DNA from: Peterkaempfera sp044755465
Lineage (GTDB): Bacteria > Actinomycetota > Actinomycetes > Streptomycetales > Streptomycetaceae
Direction: 5' to 3'
Length of the DNA stretch: 64,000 nucleotides
Assembly (NCBI RefSeq): GCF_044755465.1
Contig: NZ_JBIVRB010000001.1
Coordinates: 248,001 to 312,000 of the forward strand
Shown: positions 52,781 to 61,939 of the stretch, in pieces
Position numbering within the stretch: the first letter of the stretch is position 1
How the letters are laid out: each line of letters opens with the position of its first letter
The notes under the pieces: generated by a model
The model's database searches: none
Seen by the model: only the letters and a program-made list of their open reading frames with translations
Told to the model about the DNA's origin: nothing
Made by a program: the position numbers and the translations under genes

Positions 52781-54838
52781 TCAGCCGTTGGGGTTGCCGC
52801 CGATCATGCCGCCGTTGTGATCGCCTCCGCCGTTGTTGTCACCGCCGCCGTTGTCGCCCTGCGGGGCGACGTCCTGGGTGTTGAGGGTGACGGTCGAACC
52901 GGGGTTGACCATGCTCCCGGTCCCGGGCGAGCTGTCCACGACGATCGCGTTGCTGTCGGTCGGTCCGTTGATGGACGACTGCAGGTGCCGCTCGTTCAGG
53001 GCGTTCAGCGCCTGCTGCAAAGGAAGCTGGCCGAGCACCGGCACCTGCACCTGGTCCGGCTGCTTGCCGTAGGTCAGGGTGATGGAGGCACCCTTCTGCT
53101 GCTGGCCGGTGGGCGACTGGCCGAGCACCTTGCCGACCTGGCTCGGGTCGTCCACGTCGCGCGGGTCCTCGACGACCTGGAACCCGGCGTCCGTCAGCGT
53201 CTGCTTGGCGGAGGCGAAGTCCTCGTCCTTGTGGTCGCCCGCGTCGACCGTCTCCGGCGCCTTGCCGACGGTGATGTCGACCGTGGAGCCCTTGGCCACC
53301 TGCTTGTCGGCCGCCGGCTTCTGCCCGATGACGTTGCCCTGCTGGCTCTGGTCGTCGGTCTCCTTCTGGGAGACCTTGCCGAGCTTGAAGCCCTCCGACT
53401 CCAGGCGCTGCTTGGCGGCGTCCTGGGAGAGGCCGTCCAGGTCGGGCACGCTGCCCTGCTCGGGACCGGAGGAGAGGTGGACGACGACCGCGCTGCCCTC
53501 GGCCACGGTGTTGTCCGCCGCCTGCTCCTGGCGGCAGATCTTGCCCTTGGGCGCGATGTCCTCGTCGCAGGGGACCTTGTCACCCTCCTGGAGGGTGAGC
53601 TTGCCGCCCGCGTTGTCCAGCTTGGTCTGGGCGTCCGCCAGGCTCAGCCCCACCAGGTTGGGCACCGTGGGGTCCTGCGTCTTGGAGCCGCCGCCGATGA
53701 CGGCCTGCGCCACGAAGAACGAGCCCACCAGGACGAGCACCGCCGCGATGGCGAGCACGATCCACGAGGTGTTGTTCTTCTTCGGCTGGCTGCGGCGGTT
53801 GCTCGCCCGCCCGCCGTAGCCGTCGTCGCCGTACTCGCCCCCGGCACCCCCGGCCACCGGCGGCAGCACGGTGGTGCCCGCCAGGTTCGGGTTCTGCTGG
53901 GGCAGCGCGGTGGTGGGCTGGCCGCCGTACTGGTCGCCGTAGCCGTTGTCGTAGCCACCCATGCCGTACGCGGCGACCTGCTGGGCCGCGGCGACCGGCA
54001 GGCCGTCCAGGAAGCGTTCGATGTCGTCGCGCATCTCGTCGGCGCTCTGGTACCGGTAGTCCCGGTCCTTGGCCAGCGCCTTGAGCACGATGGCGTCGAC
54101 CTCGGGCCGCACCTCCGGATCGAAGACCGACGGCGGCTGCGGCTCCTCGCGGACGTGCTGGTACGCCACCGCCACCGGCGAGTCGCCGACGAACGGCGGC
54201 CGCAGCGCCAGCAGCTCGTAGATCAGGCAGCCGGTGGAGTACAGGTCGGAGCGGGCGTCGACCTGCTCGCCCTTGGCCTGCTCCGGCGAGAGGTACTGGG
54301 CCGTGCCGATGACCGCCGCGGTCTGGGTCATGGTCATGCCCTGGTCGCCCATGGCGCGGGCGATGCCGAAGTCCATCACCTTGACGGTGCCGTTGCGCGT
54401 CAGCATGACGTTGGCGGGCTTGATGTCGCGGTGGACGATCCCGTTGCGGTGCGAGTACTCCAGCGCCTGCAGGATGCCGATGGTCATCTCCAGGGCGCGC
54501 TCGGGCAGCAGCCGGCGGCCGGAGTGCAGCAGCTCACGCAGGGTCGAGCCGTCGACGTACTCCATCACGATGTACGGAATGGAGATGCCGTCGATGTAGT
54601 CCTCGCCGGTGTCGTACACCGCGACGATGGACGGGTGGTTCAGGGATGCGGCCGACTGGGCCTCGCGGCGGAACCGGGCCTGGAACGACGGGTCACGGGC
54701 CATGTCGGCCCGCAGCGTCTTCACGGCGACGGTGCGGCCGAGCCGGATGTCGTGGCCGAGGTACACCTCGGCCATGCCGCCACGGCCAAGCACGCCACCC
54801 AGCTCGTACCGGCCGCCGAGGCGACGCGGCTCTTCCAT
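52781..54838 (-). CDS. pknB: Ser/Thr protein kinase PknB with PASTA repeats
   Basis: This 685-residue transmembrane kinase controls cell-wall growth and division in response to muropeptides or lipid II. The kinase domain (about 11-280) has the glycine loop LGRGGMAEVY, Lys40 in VAVK, HRDIKPAN (Asp138), DFG (Asp156) and an activation loop with TMTQT and GTAQYLSPEQ. A Gly/Tyr/Gln-rich juxtamembrane linker leads to one membrane helix (about 358-380), then four PASTA repeats and a Gly/Asn-rich end. The ATG at 54838 fits the family start. A separate pknA gene, present next to it in mycobacteria, is absent. Confidence 0.97.
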   Translation of the reverse strand: MEEPRRLGGRYELGGVLGRGGMAEVYLGHDIRLGRTVAVKTLRADMARDPSFQARFRREAQSAASLNHPSIVAVYDTGEDYIDGISIPYIVMEYVDGSTLRELLHSGRRLLPERALEMTIGILQALEYSHRNGIVHRDIKPANVMLTRNGTVKVMDFGIARAMGDQGMTMTQTAAVIGTAQYLSPEQAKGEQVDARSDLYSTGCLIYELLALRPPFVGDSPVAVAYQHVREEPQPPSVFDPEVRPEVDAIVLKALAKDRDYRYQSADEMRDDIERFLDGLPVAAAQQVAAYGMGGYDNGYGDQYGGQPTTALPQQNPNLAGTTVLPPVAGGAGGEYGDDGYGGRASNRRSQPKKNNTSWIVLAIAAVLVLVGSFFVAQAVIGGGSKTQDPTVPNLVGLSLADAQTKLDNAGGKLTLQEGDKVPCDEDIAPKGKICRQEQAADNTVAEGSAVVVHLSSGPEQGSVPDLDGLSQDAAKQRLESEGFKLGKVSQKETDDQSQQGNVIGQKPAADKQVAKGSTVDITVGKAPETVDAGDHKDEDFASAKQTLTDAGFQVVEDPRDVDDPSQVGKVLGQSPTGQQQKGASITLTYGKQPDQVQVPVLGQLPLQQALNALNERHLQSSINGPTDSNAIVVDSSPGTGSMVNPGSTVTLNTQDVAPQGDNGGGDNNGGGDHNGGMIGGNPNG

Positions 54839-54958
54839 AGCTCCCAGCCCTCTCCCTCACCGGTGCATGAGGATGTGTGACGTAGTGCCCTGCGGGTCCG
54901 GCTCTGCCGTCTGTCGCGGCGCAGGACCGCCCCGCAGACAGATCGCTGCTTGCGGATA

Positions 54959-55018
54959 CGCTACCGGTCCCGGCGGCCCGGACCGGTAGCGAGCACCACC
55001 CGATACCAGACCGGTATC
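54959..55018 (-). promoter_or_regulatory. Hairpin and inverted repeat between pbpA and pknB
   Basis: The 286-base pbpA-pknB gap holds a 12-bp perfect stem (54959-54970 with 54980-54991, 9-base loop) and a second inverted repeat GATACC-N5-GGTATC at 55002-55018. The first could end or attenuate the pbpA transcript and the second could be an operator for pknB. This suggests pknB expression is separable from the upstream operon. Confidence 0.55.
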
Positions 55019-55124
55019 AGCTGTGCACCGGTTGTTTCCGCCGCGTCCCCACCCCATCCGCCCAGGTCGGACCGGAAAAGGCGCCCCCCGCCGAACTGGG
55101 CGGAGGGCGCCGGTGAGGAATCGG

Positions 55125-56588
55125 TCACTTGTTGAGCACGGCCTCCATGACGGCCTTGGCCACCGGGGCTGCCAGCTTGCCGCCGGCGATGCCCGCGTGG
55201 TCGGCTTCGTCGTCGCTCTCCACGACCACGGCGACGGCGACCTTGGGGGTGTCCCCGGTCTTCGCGTAGGAGATGAACCACGCGTACGGGGCCTTGGAGT
55301 TGTTCTCGCCGTGCTGGGCGGTGCCGGTCTTGCCACCGACCGTGACGCCGGAGATCCGGGCCGCCTTTCCGGTGCCGCCGTCGCTCTCCACCACGCCCTG
55401 CATCAGCACCTGGAGCTTCTGCGCGGTCTCCGGGCTGAAGGCGCGGCTCATCTCCTTGGGCTTGGTCTGCGAGATGGGCGTCAGATCGGGGGCCACCTCC
55501 TTGTCGACCATGTACGGCTGCATCAGCGAGCCGTTGTTGGCGACGGCGGCGGCGACCATGGCCATCTGGAGCGGGGTGGCGGTGGTGTTGTGCTGGCCGA
55601 TGGAGTCCAGGGCGGTGCCGGGCCGGTCGGAGTCGGTGGGGAAGACGCTCATGGCGGCCCGGACCGGGGTGTCGACCTTGGGGTTGTTGAAGCCCAGCTT
55701 CTCCGCCTGCTCGACCATCTTCTTCTTGCCCACCGCGTCACCGACCTTGGCGAAGACGGTGTTGCAGGAGTACTCCATGGCGACCAGCACGGTGGCGTTG
55801 GTGCAGGGCTCGTACTTGGACTCGTTGGGGAGTACGTGGTCGGTGGTCGGCAGCTTGTAGATCTCCGGCGTGTCGGTCCTGTCGTCGGGGCTGTTGTAGA
55901 CCCCGTTCTCGAACATCGCCGCCGCCGTGACGATCTTGAACGTGGAGCCCGGCGGGTAGGTCTCCTTCAGCGCCCGGTTGAGCATCGGGTTGTCCGGGTC
56001 CGAGAGGTATTCCTGGTACGCCTTGGTGTCCTGACCGGCGAACTTGGTCGGGTCGTACGAGGGGGTGCTCACCAGCGCCAGGATGGCGCCGGTGGTGGGG
56101 TCGATGGCGACCGCCGCGCCCTTCTTGCCCTTGAGGGCGTTGAAGGCCGCCTTCTGCGCCTTCTCGTCGATGGTGGTGATGACATTGCCGCCCTGCTTCG
56201 GCTTGCCGGTCAGCAGGTCCAGCGTGTTGCGGAAGAACAGCCGGTCGTCGTTGCCGGAGAGGAAGTCGTCGTCCAGCTCCTCGATCTGCTTGTTGCCGAC
56301 CACCTGGGAGGAGTAGCCGGTCACCGGCGCGTACAGCTCGCCGTCGGTCCAGGCGGAGCTGTACTTGAAGCGCAGGCCGTTGACGAAGTTGGACTTGGTC
56401 ATCGGCTTGCCGTTGGCCAGGAAGATGTTGCCACGGGGGTGCGCGTAGCGGTCGTAGAGCACGCGCCTGTTGTTGGGGTCCTCCGCATAGGCCGACGCCT
56501 TGACGCCCTGGATCCAGTTGACCCGGACCAGCAGGGCCATGATCAGGAGCAGGCAGAAGACGGAGACCCGTCGGATGGGCTTGTTCAT
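55125..56588 (-). CDS. pbpA: Class B penicillin-binding protein PbpA (transpeptidase)
   Basis: This 487-residue D,D-transpeptidase cross-links peptidoglycan and works with the adjacent RodA polymerase. A short tail and one membrane helix (FCLLLIMALLVRVNWIQG, about 11-28) precede the dimerisation domain. Catalytic motifs are Ser215-Thr-Phe-Lys218, Ser274-Cys-Asn276 and Lys420-Thr-Gly422. The ATG at 56588 is 16 bases after the rodA stop, so they form an operon. The position matches Rv0016c. Confidence 0.97.
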   Translation of the reverse strand: MNKPIRRVSVFCLLLIMALLVRVNWIQGVKASAYAEDPNNRRVLYDRYAHPRGNIFLANGKPMTKSNFVNGLRFKYSSAWTDGELYAPVTGYSSQVVGNKQIEELDDDFLSGNDDRLFFRNTLDLLTGKPKQGGNVITTIDEKAQKAAFNALKGKKGAAVAIDPTTGAILALVSTPSYDPTKFAGQDTKAYQEYLSDPDNPMLNRALKETYPPGSTFKIVTAAAMFENGVYNSPDDRTDTPEIYKLPTTDHVLPNESKYEPCTNATVLVAMEYSCNTVFAKVGDAVGKKKMVEQAEKLGFNNPKVDTPVRAAMSVFPTDSDRPGTALDSIGQHNTTATPLQMAMVAAAVANNGSLMQPYMVDKEVAPDLTPISQTKPKEMSRAFSPETAQKLQVLMQGVVESDGGTGKAARISGVTVGGKTGTAQHGENNSKAPYAWFISYAKTGDTPKVAVAVVVESDDEADHAGIAGGKLAAPVAKAVMEAVLNK

Positions 56589-56604
56589 GCGGGTGGAACC
56601 CCTC

Positions 56605-58059
56605 CTACGCCCGGACTATCTGGGTGGCTTCGGCATCGGGGCTCGGTGCCGGCGCGGGTGCCGGGCGCCGCGCGGTGTCGCTGATCTTCAACAGGATGGC
56701 GACCAGCGCCCAGTTGGCCACCACGGAGGAACCGCCCTGGGCCAGGAACGGCATCGTCATACCGGTCAGCGGGATCAGACCGGTGACACCGCCCGCCACC
56801 ACGAAGACCTGGAGGGCCACGGCGGACGACAGGCCCACGGCCAGCAGCTTGCCGAACGGGTCGCGGGCCGCCAGCGCGGTGCGCAGCCCGCGCTGCACCA
56901 GCAGCCCGTACAGCAGGAAGACCGCCATCATGCCGGCCAGGCCGAGTTCCTCACCGAAGGAGCCGATGATGAAGTCGCTCTTGGCGGCGAAGCCGATCAG
57001 CCAGGACCGGCCCTGGCCCAGGCCGCTGCCGAGCACCCCGCCGGAGCCGAAGGAGAAGAGCGACTGGGCGATCTGGTCGGTGGCCCAGTCCGGGTGGTTG
57101 TCCTGGAAGGCGATCATCGGGTGCTGCCACGCCTCGATGCGGATCTTGACGTGCGGCTCCACGGAGGCGACCGCGACCGCGCCCACCGCGGACATCAGCA
57201 GGCCGAAGACGATCCAGCTGGTGCGCTCGGTGGCCACGTACAGCATCACCACGAAGAGGCCGAAGTAGAGCAGCGAGCTGCCCAGGTCGGTTTCGAAGAC
57301 CAGGATCAGGATGCTGACGACCCAGACCGCGATGATCGGGCCCAGGTCGCGGCCGCGCGGCAGGTACAGGCCCATGAAGCGGCGGCTGGCCAGTGCGAGC
57401 GCGTCCCGCTTGACCATCAGGTAGCCGGCGAAGAACACCGACAGGATGATCTTGGCGAACTCTCCCGGCTGCATGTTGAGCGGGCCGAGGTGAATCCAGA
57501 TCTTGGCGCCGAAGTCCTCCTTCCGTGCCGGGAAGAAGGCGGGGGCGGCCAGCAGCACCAGGGACACCACCATGGAGATGTAGGTGTAGCGCTGGAGGAT
57601 GCGGTGGTCCTTGAGGAAGACCATCACCACCAGGAAGAACGCGACGCCCAGGGCGGACCACATCAGCTGGTTGGGGGCGGCCGAGAAGTTCTTCGTGATC
57701 AGGTCCCCGGCCTTGTCCAGCCGCCAGATCATCACCAGGCCCAGCCCGTTGAGCAGGGTGGCGATGGGCAGCATCAGCGGGTCCGCGTACGGCGCGAACT
57801 TCCGTACGACGAGGTGGGCGACCATGGCCAGGCCGCCCATGCCGCAGCCGTACGCCACCATGCCGCCGGGCAGCGAGCCGTCCATGGCCAGGCCGACGTT
57901 CGCATAGGCAAAGATCGGTATCAGGACCGCGAAGAGCAGCAGCAGCAGCTCCGTGTTCCTGCGGTTGGGCGCCCCCTGCGGGGTGATGGTGGTGGTGTTG
58001 CCACTGGCGTTGTCGCGGGCGTTGCCGCTGTTGCTGTTGGACAATCCGAAACTGCTCAC
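56605..58059 (-). CDS. rodA: SEDS peptidoglycan glycosyltransferase RodA/FtsW
   Basis: This 484-residue polytopic protein polymerises lipid II. After a Ser/Asn-rich tail of about 35 residues come ten or so membrane helices. SEDS motifs include WIHLGPLNMQPGEFAKIILS, ETDLGSSLLYFGLFVVMLY and, near the end, FIIGSFGEELGLAGMMAVFL and TGMTMPFLAQGGSSVVANW. The GTG at 58059 begins VSSFGLSNS. It lies between pstP and pbpA on a continuous minus-strand operon. Confidence 0.97.
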   Translation of the reverse strand: MSSFGLSNSNSGNARDNASGNTTTITPQGAPNRRNTELLLLLFAVLIPIFAYANVGLAMDGSLPGGMVAYGCGMGGLAMVAHLVVRKFAPYADPLMLPIATLLNGLGLVMIWRLDKAGDLITKNFSAAPNQLMWSALGVAFFLVVMVFLKDHRILQRYTYISMVVSLVLLAAPAFFPARKEDFGAKIWIHLGPLNMQPGEFAKIILSVFFAGYLMVKRDALALASRRFMGLYLPRGRDLGPIIAVWVVSILILVFETDLGSSLLYFGLFVVMLYVATERTSWIVFGLLMSAVGAVAVASVEPHVKIRIEAWQHPMIAFQDNHPDWATDQIAQSLFSFGSGGVLGSGLGQGRSWLIGFAAKSDFIIGSFGEELGLAGMMAVFLLYGLLVQRGLRTALAARDPFGKLLAVGLSSAVALQVFVVAGGVTGLIPLTGMTMPFLAQGGSSVVANWALVAILLKISDTARRPAPAPAPSPDAEATQIVRA

Positions 58060-58081
58060 GGCGTCGGCCGCTCCCCTACGG

Positions 58082-59626
58082 CTACTGAGTGCACGACTTC
58101 GCCAGTTCCTGTTCCTGGGCGGTCAGGGTCGGCTTGCCGCTGTCGGGGCTTCCGGACGCCTGGCCCGGTGCGGGCTGCTTGCCGGTGCCGGGCTTGCTCG
58201 TGGCGGTGGGCTGTCCCACCGTCTCCTCCTCGAACGCCGCAGGGCTCGCGGTGGTTCCGGCGGGCTTCGGGGGTGCGGAGGGGGACGGGGGCGCGGACGG
58301 GGTCGCACCGGCGTCGGTGGCCGGGACGGCGCCGTGGGCCACCTTCTCGCAGACGGTGGCCTGGGCGTTGAGCTCCTGGACCTTGGTCAGCGCGGCGTCC
58401 ACGTCGTCCACCGCGATGGTGTTCCGCAGCTGGTCCTGCTGGAGTTGCGACAGGTAGCGCAGCTGGATCGTGGTGTCCTTGTAGACCGAGGAGAGGTCGA
58501 TGCCGACCAGGCTCTGGTTGACGCCCCGGAAGACCGCCACATGGTCGTCCTTGGCGCCGACGAAGTACTGCTTCTGCGTCCACCGCCAGCCGGCGTAGCC
58601 ACCGCCGCCGACCAGGCCGAGCGCGATCACCAGGACCAGTGAGCGGCGGAACCACTTGCCGCCGTTGCCGCGCCTGCGGCGGTCCGGCTTCTCCAGGTCG
58701 TAGCCGTCGTACCCCTCGGCCGGACCGAACTCGCCGAAGCCCTCCGGCCCGGCGCCGCCGGGCTGCTGGGGGGGTCGGCCGAGGCCGGCGGCGCGGCCGG
58801 CCGGGGTGTGCAGCATGTGGTCGGTGGTGGTGGGCGGGCCGTCCGCGACCGCACCCACCACGATGGGGGTGTCGCTGAGCTGGCCGGACAGGGTGTCGCT
58901 GTCGCCCACGTCCAGTACGTCGGCCACGATGCAGGTGATGTTGTCGGGGCCGCCGCCGCGCAGGGCGAGCTGGATCAGCTCCTGCACGGTCTGCTGCGGG
59001 GAGTAGAAGCTCCCCATGGTCTCTTCGAGCGTCTGGTGGCTGACCACGCCCGACAGGCCGTCGGAGCAGATCATGTACCGGTCGCCGGCCCGCACCTCGC
59101 GGATCGACAGGTCGGGCTCGGCCTGGCCCCGGCCGTCGAGGGCGCGCATCAGCAGGGAGCGCTGCGGGTGGGCACCCGCCTCCTCCTCGGTGATCCGGCC
59201 CTCGTCGATCAGCCGCTGCACCCAGGTGTGGTCCTGGGTGATCTGGCTGAGCGAGCCGTCGCGCAGCAGATAGGCGCGGGAGTCACCGATGTGCACCATG
59301 CCCATCCGCTGGCCGGTCCACAGCATGGCGGTGAGGGTGCAGCCCATGCCTTCGAGCTGGGGGTCCTCCTCGACCATCAGCCGCAGCCGGTCGTTGGCCT
59401 GCTGGACGGAGTCGCCCAGCAGGCTGAGCAGGTCGGCGCCGGGGATGTCGTCGTCCAGCTTGACCATGGTGGCCAGCACCTCGGCCGAGGCGACCTCGCC
59501 GGCCGCCTGGCCGCCCATGCCGTCGGCCACGGCGAGCAGCCGCGGCCCGGCGTAGCCGGAGTCCTCGTTGTGCTCCCGGATCATGCCGGTGTGCGATCCG
59601 GCGGCGAAGCGCAGCACAAGGGTCAT
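58082..59626 (-). CDS. pstP: PP2C-family Ser/Thr phosphatase PstP
   Basis: This 514-residue metal-dependent phosphatase reverses PknB phosphorylation. The PP2C domain (about 1-240) has REHNEDSGYAGPRLLAVADG (metal-binding Asp), ADGMGGQAAGEVAS, HIGDSRAYLLRDG and the C-terminal GGPDNITCIVADV. An Asp/Gly-rich linker, one membrane helix near residues 325-345 (LVLVIALGLVGGGGYAGW) and an external domain of about 165 residues ending in a Pro/Ser/Thr-rich tail with one cysteine follow. The start at 59626 begins MTLVLRFAAGSHTGMI. It lies 22 bases before rodA. Confidence 0.97.
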   Translation of the reverse strand: MTLVLRFAAGSHTGMIREHNEDSGYAGPRLLAVADGMGGQAAGEVASAEVLATMVKLDDDIPGADLLSLLGDSVQQANDRLRLMVEEDPQLEGMGCTLTAMLWTGQRMGMVHIGDSRAYLLRDGSLSQITQDHTWVQRLIDEGRITEEEAGAHPQRSLLMRALDGRGQAEPDLSIREVRAGDRYMICSDGLSGVVSHQTLEETMGSFYSPQQTVQELIQLALRGGGPDNITCIVADVLDVGDSDTLSGQLSDTPIVVGAVADGPPTTTDHMLHTPAGRAAGLGRPPQQPGGAGPEGFGEFGPAEGYDGYDLEKPDRRRRGNGGKWFRRSLVLVIALGLVGGGGYAGWRWTQKQYFVGAKDDHVAVFRGVNQSLVGIDLSSVYKDTTIQLRYLSQLQQDQLRNTIAVDDVDAALTKVQELNAQATVCEKVAHGAVPATDAGATPSAPPSPSAPPKPAGTTASPAAFEEETVGQPTATSKPGTGKQPAPGQASGSPDSGKPTLTAQEQELAKSCTQ

Positions 59627-59757
59627 GCGGCGTGCGCCCCCTCTCGAACCGTCTCGTCGCGCGCGAAGCCGGCCTCAGCAGGCGTCGCGGCGGCACCGCC
59701 CCGCCCATGGCGGTGGGGCTGGCGAGCGGTGGACGTGGTCCGATGCCTCATGCGCTA

Positions 59758-60267
59758 CTACTTCCGCAGCTCGATGACGGTCCTGCCGATACGGATGGGC
59801 ATCCCCGGCTGCAGCGGCGTGGGGGTGGTGAGCCGCTGCCGGTCCAGGTACGTGCCGTTGGTGGAGCCCAGGTCCTCGACGATCCACTGTCCGCTCTGGT
59901 CGGGGTAGATCCTGGCATGCCGCGAGGACGCGTAGTCGTCATCGAGCACGATGGTGGAGTCGTGGGCCCGGCCGAGGGTGATGGTCTGGCCCTGGAGGGC
60001 GACCGTCGTCCCGGCGAGCGATCCCTGCACCACCACCAGCTGGGTGGGGGCGCCGCGCCGCTGCCTGGCCTGCTGCGGCTGCGGCCGGGGCTGCTGCTGG
60101 CGGGCGCCCTGGGCGGGGCTGGGGGCGGTCGCGGGGCGCCGGGCGGCGCGCTGGGTCACCTTGGTGCCGAAGAGGTCGCTGCGGATCACCTGGACCGCGA
60201 CGATCACGAACAGCCACAGTACGGCGAGGAAGCCCAACCGCATGACCGTGAGGGTCAGCTCTGACAT
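59758..60267 (-). CDS. fhaB: FHA-domain protein FhaB (FipA type)
   Basis: This 169-residue protein has an N-terminal membrane helix (LGFLAVLWLFVIVAVQVI), a Gln/Pro/Arg-rich linker, and a C-terminal FHA domain (about 85-165) with TLGRAHDSTIVLDDDYASSR, HARI and LGSTNGTYLD. FHA domains bind phosphothreonine made by PknB-type kinases. It starts 12 bases after fhaA, so they are co-transcribed. The mycobacterial homologue Rv0019c links to FtsZ and FtsQ under stress. Confidence 0.96.
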   Translation of the reverse strand: MSELTLTVMRLGFLAVLWLFVIVAVQVIRSDLFGTKVTQRAARRPATAPSPAQGARQQQPRPQPQQARQRRGAPTQLVVVQGSLAGTTVALQGQTITLGRAHDSTIVLDDDYASSRHARIYPDQSGQWIVEDLGSTNGTYLDRQRLTTPTPLQPGMPIRIGRTVIELRK

Positions 60268-60279
60268 GTGTGCCCCGCT

Positions 60280-61191
60280 CTACCCTTCGGCTTGCCGGTA
60301 GACGATGGTGGTACTGCCCACGACGATCCGCGAGCCGTCGCGGAGCGTAGCGCGCTGGGTGTGCTGTCCGTCCACCACGATGCCGTTGGTGGAGCCGAGG
60401 TCGAGGACCATCGAGGGCGAACCGGGACGGATCTCCGCATGCTTGCGCGAGACGCCCGGATCGTCGATGCGGATGTCGGCCTCGGTGGAGCGCCCGAGCA
60501 CGGTGGCGGCCCCGGTGAGCTGGTGGCGGGTGCCGTTGACCTCGATCCAGTGCCGGGTGCCCGCCGGGCTGCCGCTGCCGGGGAACGCCCGGACGTTGCC
60601 GCCGCCGGGGGCGTGCGGTGGCACTCCGGGGGGTGCGGCGGGCGGCGGTGGCACGGCGTAGCCGCCGGGGGCCTGCTGCTGCCACGGGGCCGCCGGGGGT
60701 GCGGCGGGCGGCGGGCTGTAGCCGGTCGGGAGCTCCGCGCGGGAGCCGCCGCCCCACTGCTGCTGCGGGTACCCCTGGGGGCCGGGCCCCGGCGGGGGGC
60801 CCTGCTGCTGGGACTCGCTGCCGGCCAGGGTGCGGCTGCGGACGCGGTACAGGCCGGTGTCGAGGTCGTCGGCCTTCTCCAGGTGCACCTGGAGCGGGCC
60901 CATGAAGCTGTAGCGCTGGGCGTCGGCGTACTCGCGGACCATGCCGGACAGCTCCTGGCCGAGCTGCCCGGCGTACGGGCTGAGCCGCTCGTGGTCGTGC
61001 GGGCTCAGCTCGACGATGAAGTCGTTGGGCACCACGGTGCGGTCGCGGTTCCAGATGCTGGCGTTGTTGTCGCACTCGCGCTGGAGCGCGCCGGCGATCT
61101 CCACCGGCTGCACCTCGGACTTGAACACCTTGGCGAAGGTGCCGTTCACGAGACCCTCGAGTCGCTGCTCGAACTTCTTCAGGACTCCCAC
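60280..61191 (-). CDS. fhaA: FHA-domain protein FhaA (DUF3662)
   Basis: This 303-residue cytoplasmic protein has an N-terminal DUF3662 domain (about 1-120; KKFEQRLEGLVNGTFAKVFK, SEVQPVEIAGALQRECDNNA), a Gly/Pro/Gln-rich linker and a C-terminal FHA domain with LGRSTEADIRIDDPGVSRKH and LGSTNGIVVDG. The mycobacterial homologue binds the PknB-phosphorylated pseudokinase of MviN; here that partner may be the free pseudokinase at 14.3-16.3 kb. The GTG at 61191 has AAGGAGGTGC upstream. It is the first gene of the minus-strand cell-growth operon. Confidence 0.97.
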   Translation of the reverse strand: MGVLKKFEQRLEGLVNGTFAKVFKSEVQPVEIAGALQRECDNNASIWNRDRTVVPNDFIVELSPHDHERLSPYAGQLGQELSGMVREYADAQRYSFMGPLQVHLEKADDLDTGLYRVRSRTLAGSESQQQGPPPGPGPQGYPQQQWGGGSRAELPTGYSPPPAAPPAAPWQQQAPGGYAVPPPPAAPPGVPPHAPGGGNVRAFPGSGSPAGTRHWIEVNGTRHQLTGAATVLGRSTEADIRIDDPGVSRKHAEIRPGSPSMVLDLGSTNGIVVDGQHTQRATLRDGSRIVVGSTTIVYRQAEG

Positions 61192-61749
61192 GGGGCACCT
61201 CCTTTCCTCAGGGTTCGCTGCCGTCGCGCCCGGTCCGGCCGACGCCCTTCTGTACTGCGTACTTGCCTACTGATCGTATCCACGTCGCGGGCATCTGTAC
61301 GGTTCCCCGGCACTCCGGTGCCCGAGGGTGCGCTTGCGCACACTCTCCTCCGCAGGATGCCACTGCGGACGGGCCGAACGGGCGGTCGGAGGGTTGCCGC
61401 AGGTCCGGCTTCATCCGTTTGTCGTGCCGCTCCGGTGTGGCCGGCCGCGCGGTTCCCGTCCAGTGATGTTAGAGGCGGCGGCAGGTGCTGTCTGCGGTTG
61501 CCCCGGTCGGGGCGGTGCGCGAGGGGGCGTAAGGACACGGATGCCGTCTACCCGTTCGGCGGCCCGGACACGCGGGCCGCCGCCGATCCGGGACCGGTCG
61601 GAACGGATTCGAAGGCACCGCAACCGGCGTGCTAATGTTTTCCACGTCGGAAGGGGCACCCGGAAGGGACTCGGACCGGGCACCGAAGCGGAGTGAATCC
61701 GGTTTGGAACCGCCGAGGAACATTCGGTAGCATCGAAGACATCACCCAT
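61192..61749. other. fhaA to tRNA-Leu intergenic region
   Basis: This 558-base gap separates the divergent fhaA operon and tRNA-Leu. The only clear elements are the tRNA promoter at 61704-61733 and, on the minus strand, an ECF-like GGAAC-N17-CGTG that misses the -10 consensus by one base. GTAC-TGC-GTAC near 61252-61262 lies in the fhaA leader. No gene is supported. Confidence 0.55.
61704..61733 (+). promoter_or_regulatory. Promoter of tRNA-Leu
   Basis: TTGGAA (61704-61709) and TAGCAT (61728-61733) are spaced by 18 bases, a good vegetative promoter for Streptomyces, about 17 bases before the tRNA. Confidence 0.7.
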
Positions 61750-61833
61750 GCGCGGGTGGCGGAATAGGCAGACGCGCTGGATTCAGGTTCCAGTGCCCGA
61801 AAGGGCGTGGGGGTTCAACTCCCCCCTCGCGCA
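61750..61833 (+). tRNA. tRNA-Leu (CAG)
   Basis: The 84-base class II tRNA has acceptor GCGCGGG pairing with CTCGCGC, anticodon stem CTGGA/TCCAG with anticodon CAG (61784-61786), a variable arm TGCCCGAAAGGGCG, and T loop GGTTCAACTCC. The discriminator is A and CCA is not encoded. Confidence 0.97.
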
Positions 61834-61847
61834 CAGAGAAGTACCCG

Positions 61848-61899
61848 AAGAACCGGGTGCCTCGCAATGACCAAGGTCACTGCGGAGCATCCGGTTCTT
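61848..61899 (+). terminator. Long branched-free hairpin terminator after tRNA-Leu
   Basis: The outer 13-bp stem (61848-61860 with 61887-61899) continues with CGCA/TGCG and TGACC/GGTCA pairs to a 2-base loop. It begins 15 bases after the tRNA and lies 41 bases from the convergent histidine kinase stop, so it may act both ways. Confidence 0.8.
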
Positions 61900-61939
61900 G
61901 GCGTTTCGTGGGTTTACGGGCTCGGGCGTTCCCGGGGAT

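Noticed and set aside
52640..54880. Plus-strand open frame of 746 codons opposite pknB
   Set aside because: Antisense shadow of the kinase gene.
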